Assembly: GCA_963677085.2 (NCBI GenBank)
Contig: CAXXFH010000004.1
Span: 1,922,001 to 1,986,000, forward strand
DNA length: 64,000 nucleotides
Direction: 5' to 3'
Source of the DNA: G963677085 sp963677085
GTDB lineage: Bacteria > Planctomycetota > Planctomycetia > Pirellulales > Thermoguttaceae
Every line of letters begins with the position of its first letter. Position 1 is the first letter of the stretch. Below, one piece after another: positions 26,442 to 35,591 of the stretch. Under the pieces are notes generated by a model, which worked only from the letters and a program-made list of their open reading frames with translations, did no database searches and was not told where the DNA came from. Made by a program: the position numbers and the translations under genes.

Positions 26442-26867
26442 CTAAATCCCAAGTCCGTCTGGTAGTGTCTCAACAAACGTGCGAATCTCATCACGCACGC
26501 GGCGATAGCAGGCGAGCGTTTCCTCTTCCGTTTTCGCGTCGGCAGCCAACTTCGGCGGGTCGTCGAAACCGCGGTGTACGACCGTCGCCTTTCCCGGAAA
26601 CACGGGACAGTTTTCGTGGGCGTGTCCACACACGGTAACCACCACATCGAACGCCACATCGTGCAACTCGTCGACGTGTTTGGAGCGATGCGAGGAAATA
26701 TCGACCCCGGCCTCGGCCATCGCCTTGACTGCCCAAGGGTTCAGCCCGTGGGTTTCGATGCCCGCCGAATAAGATTCGAGCACGTCGCCCTTGAGGTGCC
26801 GAGCCCAACCTTCGGCCATCTGACTACGACAGGAGTTGCCGGTGCAAAGAAATAAGACTTTGAACAT
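26442..26867 (-). CDS. arsC: arsenate reductase ArsC, thioredoxin-coupled type
   Basis: 141 residues. MFKVLFLCTGNSCRSQMAEG carries the C-X5-R phosphatase loop (CTGNSCR), and DVVVTVCGHAHENCPVFPG holds the two resolving cysteines used in the thioredoxin-linked mechanism. RGFDDPP is the conserved acid loop. ATG 26867 was chosen because homology begins exactly there. It reduces arsenate to arsenite for ACR3, the next gene. Confidence 0.93.
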   Translation of the reverse strand: MFKVLFLCTGNSCRSQMAEGWARHLKGDVLESYSAGIETHGLNPWAVKAMAEAGVDISSHRSKHVDELHDVAFDVVVTVCGHAHENCPVFPGKATVVHRGFDDPPKLAADAKTEEETLACYRRVRDEIRTFVETLPDGLGI

Positions 26868-26913
26868 GGTGGTAGTTGTCGCCGGTGGTGATAATGGTAG
26901 TCCGCTGTCGCCC

Positions 26914-27282
26914 TCACCCCTCGTCTCTTTGCTTCCGACAGAGTTTTTCCGGATCACAACGAAGGATCTTGGCCAGTCGCCGGGCGTCTTTTCGCGTGCA
27001 TCGGTCGTCGGCCAGCGAACGGTCCACAAAGGCGATCGCCTCGCGCACGACGGCCGGGGCGTGTCCGTTGGCCAAACGGTAGTAGATCCACCGCCCTTGC
27101 TTACGGCTATCGACAAGGCCAGCCTGCTTCAACAGGGCCATATGTTTCGACACGGTCGACGGAGCCAGTTCCAACAGTTCGGTAACCTGACAAACACAAA
27201 GCTCCCGATCGCGAAGGGCCAACAGCACCCGCACCCGATTGTCGTCGGCCAGAGCCTTCACGATCGCCATAAAGTCGCGCAT
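26914..27282 (-). CDS. arsR: ArsR-family repressor 2
   Basis: 122 residues. MRDFMAIVKALADDNRVRVL, then RELCVCQVTELLELAPSTVS with the CVC metalloid pair, and KQGRWIYYRL wing. The C-terminus (RCTRKDARRLAKILRCDPEKLC) has further cysteines. It heads the arsR-arsC-ACR3 unit, 46 bp before arsC, and a clean palindrome lies 38 bp upstream of its start. Confidence 0.88.
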   Translation of the reverse strand: MRDFMAIVKALADDNRVRVLLALRDRELCVCQVTELLELAPSTVSKHMALLKQAGLVDSRKQGRWIYYRLANGHAPAVVREAIAFVDRSLADDRCTRKDARRLAKILRCDPEKLCRKQRDEG

Positions 27283-27319
27283 TGTCGTACCCCCGCAAAA
27301 CGGCCCCGACTCACCACGT

Positions 27320-27341
27320 TATTTCGCCATCTAACGAAATA
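27320..27341. promoter_or_regulatory. probable ArsR operator
   Basis: TATTTCG-8 nt-CGAAATA perfect inverted repeat 38 bp upstream of arsR 2, in promoter position. It differs in sequence from the putative sites of ArsR 1, consistent with two separate regulators. Confidence 0.6.
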
Positions 27342-28554
27342 TTAAAGGGCCCGTCGCGTTGGTCAACCCCGAAAATGAAAATTTCGACAACCATCCACGG
27401 TGATTCTCCTCAGTGGCCTCTCTTCTCAGTGGCCTCCGTGACTCCGTGGTTTATTCGATTGCGAGAAATCCACAACGGAAAAGGATCGACAGGACGAGTC
27501 TGCACGCAGCTTCGCTGATCCCGTCCATCCTGTTATCCCGTCAAGAACAACAGCCATCGACGGCTACGAATTCCGACACCTCTCACGCAGCCCGTGCGGT
27601 AACCGCCGTCGACAAACGTTGCGGCGAACCGCCTGCCGAGGCAACGGCTCGAAGACACCTCGAAAAGCCTACCAATTAGCGGTATCTACACATCTCGCGG
27701 AGGGACACCAAACGGAACAGGGATTTTCGCCGTATTTAACTGGCATATTCCCCTTAGTTACCTTGGAGGTTTTGCTGACGTTTTTCCTGGAGAAAAGCCC
27801 GTAAACCGTCTGGACGCATTCACTCTGTAAGCTAATGTTCAGTGTCGCGGGAGATAACGTGCGAGACACGAAACCTCTGGCGATGGGCAACCCGCCCAGA
27901 ACTTGTTAACCGAGTTCTGACAATTTAGACAGTAGCTTCGCCGGGGCAGGCTTGAAGCGCTATCTTCCGCACATCGCGGTGGGAATCGCTTTGGACCTGC
28001 CCTTTTTGCGTCTAAGGGAGCACAGAACTTACTGTCTGCCACATGCCGGGGCGGCATTGAAACGGTGAACCACTCCAAAGAGAAATCAAGTTTTCTCTTG
28101 CGGAACCGGTCCTCATCGGATCAACCAAGCCCCACACCGTATGTGTTCGATTGCTGGTCGACGAAAGGGAGCATCGTTCGCCCGGTTGTCGTTCACCACA
28201 CCACACGTGGGTCGGGAAGAACCTGCACGCCTGTATTTCGCCACTGCCAGATTTTCCATGGGACAAGGACTCCCAGGCGACCTACCGGCTCGCGCCTTTC
28301 CGAGCTAACCAGCAAGGGGCTTGCATGATCCCGGGACAAACGGGGTGAGAAAGCGCAATCCGGGCGGTGTCCTTGTTGTCTCTCTGCCAGGGCAACGGGA
28401 CCCCTACCGGTTTGCAACCTCCTGCCGTTGTGCTGCGCCACACGCAACGCGATTTCACCTGCGCTCTCCGGAATTCTGCGAACTCTCTTAGCGAATTTTT
28501 TGTTGTTTTGTCCGTGGTCTTACCACAACCGTCAGCAAAAGGGAGAGACGTATC
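27342..28554. other. long intergenic region upstream of chemoreceptor 1
   Basis: About 1.2 kb with no convincing gene in any frame. 27405-27460 contains CTCAGTGGCCTC direct repeats and 27510-27545 has ATCCCGTCCATCCTGTTATC, wording common in degenerate bacterial repeats (compare 62690-62712). 27900-27935 has an AGAACT/AGTTCT hairpin. The 3' end holds AAAGGGAGAG, the ribosome site of the chemoreceptor. A decayed gene or structured leader is possible. Confidence 0.4.
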
Positions 28555-31500
28555 ATGAGATCCTGGAGTCTTAGCAGTTTGAATTGGAAAAACCTTCGGG
28601 TTGGGTGGAAGCTGGGAATCGGCTTCGGCATCACCATCGCCATTGCCGCCGCCATGGCCTACGTCGGCTTCTCGGGCCTGAGCTCGGTCGGCAGCCGCGT
28701 GGAAAAGGCCGACGCCGCGAACCGGCTCATCAAGCAATCGTACACCGGCCGCATCGCCGAAAAAAACTTCATGCTCCGCAATGATAAGGAGTACTTGAAA
28801 AAGGCTGAAGAACTCGTCGCCACATCGCAAGAAGAGGCCGATCAGCTCCTCGCCAAACTCGAAACCGCCGAAGACCGCCAGGCCGTCGAGGCGGTTAAAA
28901 CGCAATTCGACAACTGGCTGAAGGCCCTGCGCCATTACGTCACTCTGGAAGGATCCAAAAGCGACGCCGACACCGACATGGTCGCCGCCGCCCGCGATGC
29001 GCTCAACGAATGCGCTGCCATGCGGATCGACCAGAAAGGGAAACTCAAAACCGACCAAGACGCCGACACGGCCCGCCGCAATGACAAGTTGTGGAAGGCC
29101 GATAGCGCCAACCGGATCGTCAAGCTCTCCTATCGCTGCCGCCAGCAGGAGAAGAACTTCACCCTCCGCGGCGAACAGAAATACGTCGACGAAGTCCACA
29201 CTCTGAGTAAAGAAATCGTTCAGATCGCCAACGAAATGAAAGATCGCTTTGCCCTGCCCGCCAACAAGGCGCAAGCCGACTCGATCATCGCGTCGGCCAA
29301 TAGCTATCTCCATGGTTTCGACGAGTATGCCGAGAAAAGCCGCCAGCTCGAAAAGGGCGACAATGAGATGGTCCAAACCGCACGCGACCTGCTCGCTCTG
29401 GCCAAAACCATGCGTGAGGAGCAGAAAGAGCAACTCGAACAAATGCTCGCGCAAGGGAAAGATATCTCCGCGATTCGCGACAAGCTGCAAAAGGCCGACG
29501 ATGCCAACCGCATCATCAAATGGGTACTCGACTCGCGACGTCAGGAGAAGAACTACATCATTCGCCGCGACGAAAAACAGCTCGCCGGCGTCCGCGACGA
29601 AATTCAGAAGATCCTCGATCTGGCCAACAACATGAAGCAACGGTTTCACAACACCAAGAACGAGACCCGCGCCAATGAAGTCATCGCCCAGGCCAAGCAA
29701 TACCAGGCCTCGGTCGATCAACTACTGGCCCATCGCCAGCAGCTCGAACGCCTGATCGCTTCCACCGAAGCCTACCGCGATGCGGTCAACCAGCTTGCCG
29801 ATGGAACCCAACAGCAGCAAACGGCCGACATTTCGATGGTAGAAGCGGCTCGGCGGTTGGAAAAGGTGGCGAACGATATTCGGCTGGAGCAAAAAGAACA
29901 GCTCACCGCCGCGATCAAACAGGGTGAACAAGAGATAACCAATCGCCTCGCCAAGGCCGACGACGCCAACCGCCTGGTCAAGTTCCTCTTGGAAGCCCGG
30001 GCGCAGGAGAAAAACTATATCCTCCGCCAGGACGAAACCAACCTGAAGAAACACGAAGAGATTATCAGCAACCTCAATGCCTTAGCCAAGGACTTGCGAT
30101 CTCGTTTCAAGGATCAGGCAAACCTCGATCAGATCGACATGGTGGTCGCCGCCGTAACCCGTTACGATAAGGCTTTCGCCGACTACGTGGACCTCATCGC
30201 CCAACAAGAGGCCGAAGGCAACCAAATGGTGGCGGCCGCTCGCACGCTCGAAGAACAAGCCAACGAGCTGCGTGCCCACCAGAAGGAAATGATGGTCGAA
30301 GGCCGCGATACGGCCAATTGGATGCTCTTCGTCTTCACCGGGCTTGGCATTCTCATCGGCACCGGGTTGGCCATCGGCATCGCCCGCTCGATCGCGACGC
30401 CCTTGCGTAAGTGCATGGGCAGCGTTACAGCGCTCTCCGAACAGGACTTCAGCCAGAAGGCCGACATCCAAAGCACCGATGAGCTGGGCCAAATGGCTGT
30501 GGCCATCAACCGGTCGATCGACAACACGAAACAGGCCTTCGACGATATCAAGGAGGCGGCCGAACGTGAGAAAGAGGCACAGGCCAAGCAGGCCGAAGAA
30601 GAACGCGCTCGTGCCGAAGCCCAACGCCGCGAGGCCGAAGAGTCGCAACAGAAGGTGCGCCACATCCTCGAAGTGGCCAACCGCGTGTCTCAAGGCGATT
30701 ACACCCAGGAAGTGGAAGTCGCCGGCGAAGACGCACTCGGCCAACTTGGCGAAGGGCTCAGCAAATTCTTTGCCGATAAACGCGAGGCCGAAATCCGCGA
30801 AGCCGAAGCCGCCGAAGCCGAACGCCAGGCTGCCGAGGAACTTCGTCGCAAGGTCGACAACCTGTTGACCGTGGTCGGTGCGGCCGCCGAAGGCGATCTC
30901 ACCCAGAAAATCGCCGTCGAAGGCGATCAACCGGTCGACGAATTGGCCTCCGGTATCGGTACCATGTTGCAAGATCTGGCCGGAATCATCGGCCAGGTCA
31001 CCGAGAGTGCCAGCCAGTTTGCCGAAGGCTCCCGCGTCATCGCCGAGAGCTCGCAAAACTTGGCCTCCGGTGCGCAAAACCAAAGTTCGAACGTCGAGGA
31101 AATGAGTGCCTCGATCGAGGAACTTGCCCGCTCTATCGAAGCGGTCAAAGACAATGCCACGGAAGCCGACCAAAGGGCCAAGCAAACCAACCACTTGGCC
31201 GAACAGGGTGGCAATGCCGTGCAGAAGTCGATCGAAGCCATGGAACTGATCCGCAGAAGTTCCGCGCAGATCGGAGAGATCATCCAGGTGATCTCCGAAA
31301 TCGCCAGTCAGACGAATCTGCTGGCCTTGAACGCGGCCATCGAAGCCGCCCGAGCCGGCGAACACGGCATGGGCTTCGCCGTCGTGGCCGATGAAGTCCG
31401 TAAACTGGCCGAACGTTCCAACGAAGCGGCTGGCGAAATCTCCACGTTGATCAAGGAATCGACCGAACGCGTGGAAGAAGGATTCCACCTCAGCGAAGAA

Positions 31501-31758
31501 ACCGGCAAATCACTGAGGGAGATTATCGACGGTGCCGAGGCGACAGCAGCCAAGATTGCCGAGATCGCCACCGCCACCGTCGAACAGGCGACCAACGCCA
31601 CGGAAGTCGCAAGCGCCATACAGTCGGTGGCCGAGGTAACCGAGCAATCGGCTGCCGGTAGCGAAGAGATGGCCTCCAGCAGCGAAGAACTCGGTGCCCA
31701 AGCCGGTACACTGCGTGAACTGGTTTCTCGATTCCGTACCTCCAACACCGTAGGCTAA
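28555..31758 (+). CDS. methyl-accepting chemotaxis protein with four-fold HBM-like sensor region
   Basis: 1067 residues. Span 1 at ~18-41 and span 2 at ~588-610 enclose a ~545-residue periplasmic region made of four related helical units that each begin K-A-D-x-A-N-R (residues 51, 181, 313, 467), continue with Q/AEKN(F/Y)..R and end near MV.AAR.L. The wording fits HBM (helical bimodular) sensors. A HAMP domain (~611-663), a long EA-rich coil, two further HAMP-like segments (~697-745, ~765-815) and the signalling domain (816-1060, with ASQTNLLALNAAIEAARAG at the tip) follow. No CheB/CheR-binding pentapeptide is seen. Strong ribosome site AAAGGGAGAG. Confidence 0.93.
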   Translation: MRSWSLSSLNWKNLRVGWKLGIGFGITIAIAAAMAYVGFSGLSSVGSRVEKADAANRLIKQSYTGRIAEKNFMLRNDKEYLKKAEELVATSQEEADQLLAKLETAEDRQAVEAVKTQFDNWLKALRHYVTLEGSKSDADTDMVAAARDALNECAAMRIDQKGKLKTDQDADTARRNDKLWKADSANRIVKLSYRCRQQEKNFTLRGEQKYVDEVHTLSKEIVQIANEMKDRFALPANKAQADSIIASANSYLHGFDEYAEKSRQLEKGDNEMVQTARDLLALAKTMREEQKEQLEQMLAQGKDISAIRDKLQKADDANRIIKWVLDSRRQEKNYIIRRDEKQLAGVRDEIQKILDLANNMKQRFHNTKNETRANEVIAQAKQYQASVDQLLAHRQQLERLIASTEAYRDAVNQLADGTQQQQTADISMVEAARRLEKVANDIRLEQKEQLTAAIKQGEQEITNRLAKADDANRLVKFLLEARAQEKNYILRQDETNLKKHEEIISNLNALAKDLRSRFKDQANLDQIDMVVAAVTRYDKAFADYVDLIAQQEAEGNQMVAAARTLEEQANELRAHQKEMMVEGRDTANWMLFVFTGLGILIGTGLAIGIARSIATPLRKCMGSVTALSEQDFSQKADIQSTDELGQMAVAINRSIDNTKQAFDDIKEAAEREKEAQAKQAEEERARAEAQRREAEESQQKVRHILEVANRVSQGDYTQEVEVAGEDALGQLGEGLSKFFADKREAEIREAEAAEAERQAAEELRRKVDNLLTVVGAAAEGDLTQKIAVEGDQPVDELASGIGTMLQDLAGIIGQVTESASQFAEGSRVIAESSQNLASGAQNQSSNVEEMSASIEELARSIEAVKDNATEADQRAKQTNHLAEQGGNAVQKSIEAMELIRRSSAQIGEIIQVISEIASQTNLLALNAAIEAARAGEHGMGFAVVADEVRKLAERSNEAAGEISTLIKESTERVEEGFHLSEETGKSLREIIDGAEATAAKIAEIATATVEQATNATEVASAIQSVAEVTEQSAAGSEEMASSSEELGAQAGTLRELVSRFRTSNTVG

Positions 31759-32135
31759 CCTCAACCGACGGCGTCGCCTCTTGCGGCTTGCCGTCTTTTG
31801 TGGCAACAACCACACGGCCCCTGGGGGGCATTGGCTCTACCAACATCGGTAACGCCTTTGCCGCCCAGGGGTCGTTTTCGTGCGCACCAACCGATCCATC
31901 GACACAACACTCCGTCCCGGGAGTCATCAGCAACCCATTCAATACAAAACCTCGCAACTTGCCATAGTAACAATTACAGGCTGGATTGGAAAAAAACGTG
32001 CTCTGACGCTAGACACCCCTCTACAGCAAGCTACGTTTCAGTGCAAACCGAACAAGTTGTTCTGGCGTTACATGGCAAACGAATTTCCGCTTCGCCCAAT
32101 CCAAATGTGGCTGCCAGCCACTTAGCCGGTTGCTA

Positions 32136-32202
32136 AGGGGCACAATCGCAGCAAGACCCTCGGCAGATGTGCGGAAGGTGGCTGCAATTGCGCCCCTTTT
32201 TT
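32136..32202 (+). terminator. terminator-like hairpin with T-tract
   Basis: AGGGGCACAATCGCAGC (32136-32152) pairs with GCTGCAATTGCGCCCCT (32181-32197) with two mismatches, followed by six T. It is about 380 bp past chemoreceptor 1, so it may end that transcript or belong to a repeat. Confidence 0.5.
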
Positions 32203-32283
32203 GTGCAAGTGTGCGACATCTGGGTCCGCCAGAGACCAGAACCACTTGCACCCCGCACTGGTTATGTCGATTTCGCAACGCGG

Positions 32284-32347
32284 CAGAGCCGCAGCCAATT
32301 TTGGTGCTACCGCACCCAGGCACGAAGCCGCTTTCGTTGGTCGCCTA
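32284..32347. repeat. GGTGCTACCGCACCC repeat, copy 2
   Basis: GCAGAGCCGCAGCCAA, then GGTGCTACCGCACCC (32303-32317) and TTTCGTTGGTCGCC. Same order of parts as 17821-17886. Confidence 0.6.
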
Positions 32348-32423
32348 ACTTTGAGCACATTGCCTCAATCGTGGAGACTAACGCCACGACACCAAACAAC
32401 CATTTTTTGAGAGGGAGCACGTC

Positions 32424-34616
32424 ATGTCGAACGTCCGTAGAAACCCGCGTCGGATCGGTTGGAGTCGTCTAGGACTAGGCTGGAAACTGGGCCTCAGTTT
32501 TGCCAGTGTTCTCGTACTGACGGGAATCTTGGGCTTTTGGGCCACACACCATCTTTCCGGCGCCATGGAGTTTGCGGCTCAGAGCCCCGGACAATCGCCA
32601 GCAACGAACGCCGCCGACTCCTCTGTGGCCTCGTCGGCATGGCAGCAGGCCAGCCGCGACGTGCGCTATGCCACCTTGGCCGTCGTTGTCCTCGGCGTGA
32701 TCTTGGCCGCCGGCGTGATCCGCAGCCTGGTTCGCTCGCTCCGGCAATGCCACACGGTCATTGAGGCCCTGGCCCAAGGTGATTTCGACCAGCAGCTTGC
32801 CGTGGACCGCAACGACGAAGTCGGCCAGATCGCCACTGCGGTAAACTCCTGCATCGCGGCGCATCGACCGGTTGTCGAGAAGGGTCAGCAAGCCATCGAC
32901 AACCTGACGAACCTGCCCACGCCCGTGGTGGCCATCGACAAAGAGTACAACGTCACGTTCATCAACCCGGCCGGTGCCGCGGCTGTCGGCCTAACTTCGG
33001 AACAATGCCGCGGCAAAAAGTGCTACGACCTGTTTAAGACCCCGCACTGCCGAACGCCGCAATGTCGTCTGCATCAGGCAATGCAGAACGACGGCACTTT
33101 CTCGGGCGAAACCGTGGCCCATCTTCCCAGCGGCGAGTTGCCGATCGCCTACACGGGCACCCCGATCAAGGACACCCACGGCCAAATCGTCGGGGCCTTG
33201 GAATTTGTCGTCGACATTTCCGAAACGAAGAAGGCCATGACCCAGGCCCAGCAGGCCGTCGACAATCTCGATAACCTGCCCACGCCCGTCATGACCATCG
33301 ACACCGACTTCAACGTCACGTCGATGAACCCGGCCGGAGCCGGGGCCGTTGGGCTAACACCGCAAGAGTGCGTCGGGCGCAAGTGTTACGACCTTTTCAA
33401 AACCCCGCACTGCCAGACCGCCGAGTGCCGATGTGCCCAGGCGATGAAAAACAACGGTACCTTCACCGGAGAAACGGTCGTCGATCCGGAGGGCAAGAAC
33501 CTTCCGATCATGTACACCGGCTCACCAATCAAGAACGCCGAAGGCAAGATCACCGGTGCGTTGGAATACGTGATCGACATCGCCACGGTCCAGCAGACGG
33601 AAGTCGTGCAGAGCGCCCAGCGAAAGGCCCAGAAGGTCGCCGACTACCAAGAGACCGAAGTGGAAAAGGTCGCCGCCACGCTTCGAGCGGTCGCTGAAGG
33701 CGATCTCACGGTGGACTACCACGCAGCCAAGGCCGACGAGGATACGGCCGATGTCTGCCGCAGTTTTTCCGCGATCGCGGACGCCACGAACGCCACGGTC
33801 CACAATCTGGCGAACATGATCGGGCAGATTACCGAGAGTGCGAACCAGTTTGCCGAAGGTTCCCGCGTGATCGCCGAAAGCTCGCAAACCATGGCCGCCG
33901 GAGCACAGAACCAAAGTTCCAGCGTCGAAGAGATGAGCGCCTCGATCGAGGAACTCACCCGCTCCATCGAAGCGGTCAAAGGCAATGCCAACGACGCCAA
34001 CGGCGTGGCCCAACAGACTACGCAACTCGCCGAACGGGGAGGCACGGCCGTGCAGGAATCGATCTCGGCGATGGAACTGATCCGCAATAGCTCCACGCAG
34101 ATCGGCGAAATCATCCAGGTGATCTCCGAAATCGCCAGTCAGACGAATCTGCTGGCCTTAAACGCGGCCATCGAAGCCGCTCGGGCCGGCGAACACGGCA
34201 TGGGCTTCGCCGTCGTGGCCGACGAGGTCCGCAAGCTGGCCGAACGCTCCAACCAGGCAGCCGGCGAAATCTCCTCGCTGATCAAGGAATCGACCCAACG
34301 CGTGGAAGAAGGATTCCACCGCAGCGAAGAAACCGGTAAGTCGCTGAAGGAAATCATCGAAGGTGCCGAGGCCACGGCAGCTAAAATCGCCGAAATCGCC
34401 ACCGCCACGGTCCAACAAGCCGCCAACGCCACGGAAGTCGCAACCGCCATTCAGTCGGTGGCCGACGTGACCGAGCAAGCGGCCGCCGGCAGCGAAGAGA
34501 TGGCCTCGAGCAGCGAAGAACTCGGCGCCCAAGCCAGTACGCTCCGCGATGTGGTCTCGCGATTCAAGATCGATAGCTCCTCGGCCAAGGGCCACTTCGC
34601 TGGATCGACCACCTAA
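32424..34616 (+). CDS. methyl-accepting chemotaxis protein with two cysteine-rich PAS domains
   Basis: 730 residues. Membrane spans at ~22-40 and ~82-100 leave only ~40 residues outside, so sensing is probably cytoplasmic. HAMP at ~100-150, then two PAS domains (~156-268 and ~280-390) that repeat almost the same sequence: NLPTPVVAIDKEYNVTFINP, KKCYDLFKTPHCRTPQC and, in the second, RKCYDLFKTPHCQTAECRC. The clustered Cys and His suggest a metal, cluster or heme ligand. The signalling domain (~465-720) is nearly the same as in the previous gene. GAGAGGGAG precedes the ATG. Confidence 0.93.
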   Translation: MSNVRRNPRRIGWSRLGLGWKLGLSFASVLVLTGILGFWATHHLSGAMEFAAQSPGQSPATNAADSSVASSAWQQASRDVRYATLAVVVLGVILAAGVIRSLVRSLRQCHTVIEALAQGDFDQQLAVDRNDEVGQIATAVNSCIAAHRPVVEKGQQAIDNLTNLPTPVVAIDKEYNVTFINPAGAAAVGLTSEQCRGKKCYDLFKTPHCRTPQCRLHQAMQNDGTFSGETVAHLPSGELPIAYTGTPIKDTHGQIVGALEFVVDISETKKAMTQAQQAVDNLDNLPTPVMTIDTDFNVTSMNPAGAGAVGLTPQECVGRKCYDLFKTPHCQTAECRCAQAMKNNGTFTGETVVDPEGKNLPIMYTGSPIKNAEGKITGALEYVIDIATVQQTEVVQSAQRKAQKVADYQETEVEKVAATLRAVAEGDLTVDYHAAKADEDTADVCRSFSAIADATNATVHNLANMIGQITESANQFAEGSRVIAESSQTMAAGAQNQSSSVEEMSASIEELTRSIEAVKGNANDANGVAQQTTQLAERGGTAVQESISAMELIRNSSTQIGEIIQVISEIASQTNLLALNAAIEAARAGEHGMGFAVVADEVRKLAERSNQAAGEISSLIKESTQRVEEGFHRSEETGKSLKEIIEGAEATAAKIAEIATATVQQAANATEVATAIQSVADVTEQAAAGSEEMASSSEELGAQASTLRDVVSRFKIDSSSAKGHFAGSTT

Positions 34617-34772
34617 CGATTCGCGGTCGGACCAAGTTCAACCCGATCGTTTATTGAGCGTCGCATAAGTAGTGACACGAGGGCGACCAACGGGAGCCCG
34701 ACAATTGCGGGAAAATCCGCTGCGTGGCCAACTCACCACTTTTGCGAATATCAATAACACCAAATCTGCCCC

Positions 34773-34815
34773 AGAGCCCCGCGGGACCGTCGCGACGTCC
34801 AGCGGGGCTCTTCTC
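34773..34815 (+). terminator. terminator-like hairpin
   Basis: AGAGCCCCGC (34773-34782) pairs with GCGGGGCTCT (34802-34811); the loop itself can pair (GGAC/GTCC). TTCTC follows. It is 157 bp past chemoreceptor 2. The remainder up to 35042 shows no gene. Confidence 0.5.
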
Positions 34816-35042
34816 ATGGCACCCAACCTGTAACCTCGACATGGACAGACCATGAGGTTGGATCGAGCCGCCGCCCAAGAATCACCACGGGTTACGTCGA
34901 TTTTGCCGACCCCAATGCCCCCAAATGGGTGCAAATCGCAACTTCGCGCGATTCCGCCCTGATAATCCGGCACCCCGCGGAATTAGTCTGAATAGAAGGC
35001 CTATGCGCACGAAGTCCGCCTCACGCCACCCCCACCGAAGGG

Positions 35043-35591
35043 GTGAAACGAGCCACAATGGCGACCACTCCTCCCGACAACACCGAGCAGTTCGTCCGGC
35101 TGGTCAACGCCGCACAACGGGGATTGTACGCCTACATCCTCACCATGGTGCCTGCGCGAACCGAGGCCAACGACATCCTCCAAGAGACGAACCTCGTTTT
35201 GTGGCGCAAGCGGGAAGAGTTCCAAATAGGCACCAACTTCGAGGCCTGGGCTGCCCGAATTGCGCATAACAAGGTCCTTTCGCACCGCGGCCGCCAGGCA
35301 CGCGACCGGCTTCGTTTCGACGATGCCCTGGTCGAACAACTGGCCGACGAAGGCATTGACGATCTCGCATCCGAAGACCCCGAGCTCGACGCCCTGTCGA
35401 ATTGCCTGAAAAAACTTCCCGAGAAGGATCGCGACCTGTTGGACCGCCGCTACGGCACGGGTCTTCAGGCACGCCAGATTTCCGGGCAGATCGGCCGTTC
35501 GGCCCGGGCAGTGGCCCAAGCCCTGTATCGAATTCGCACGACACTGCTGCGTTGTATCAAGCAAACCCTGGCCGTCGAAGGAGACCGCTGA
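35043..35591 (+). CDS. ECF sigma-70 factor of cassette B
   Basis: 182 residues from GTG 35043, or 177 from ATG 35058 (MATTPPDNTEQFVRLVNAAQ); both are usable. Region 2: GLYAYILTMVPARTEANDILQETNLVLWRK, and region 4: NCLKKLPEKDRDLLDRRY then LQARQISGQIGRSARAVAQA. The stop codon overlaps the start of the FecR gene by one base (TGATG at 35589), so sigma and FecR are translationally coupled. Expected to direct transcription of the surface-protein genes that follow. Confidence 0.88.
   Translation: MKRATMATTPPDNTEQFVRLVNAAQRGLYAYILTMVPARTEANDILQETNLVLWRKREEFQIGTNFEAWAARIAHNKVLSHRGRQARDRLRFDDALVEQLADEGIDDLASEDPELDALSNCLKKLPEKDRDLLDRRYGTGLQARQISGQIGRSARAVAQALYRIRTTLLRCIKQTLAVEGDR

Larger units (their letters stand above)
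31759..32423. other. intergenic region between the two chemoreceptor genes
   Basis: 665 bp without a gene. It holds a CCCTGGGGGGCA...CCGCCCAGGGG inverted repeat near 31819-31870, a terminator-like palindrome at 32136-32202 and a GGTGCTACCGCACCC repeat at 32284-32347. The ribosome site GAGAGGGAG lies just before 32424. Confidence 0.4.

Noticed and set aside
20308..27282. Whole arsenic island as a recent mobile element
   Set aside because: No integrase, flanking direct repeats or IS borders were found; base composition looks like the surroundings.
27669..27890. Possible 73-residue protein on the minus strand (GLFSRKNVSKTSKVTKGNMP)
   Set aside because: No ribosome site, no recognised domain and odd composition; could be a decayed fragment, but not supportable as a gene.
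28201..28345. Cobalamin riboswitch-like wording (GGGAA, CCACTGCC, CAGGCGACCTACC) upstream of chemoreceptor 1
   Set aside because: Only fragments fit. The spacing between GGGAA and CACTG is far too short for the core, the P3-P6 helices cannot be built, and the downstream gene is not a usual target. An Infernal scan against RF00174 would decide.
28282..29721. 479-codon open frame on the minus strand, also 30082-31488
   Set aside because: Antisense of the chemoreceptor gene, produced by its codon bias; no start signal or domain.
34889..34990. Possible gene remnant reading GYVDFADPNAPKWVQIATSR before cassette B
   Set aside because: The frame is short, lacks a start and a related wording near 32265 is out of frame, so coding origin is not supported.
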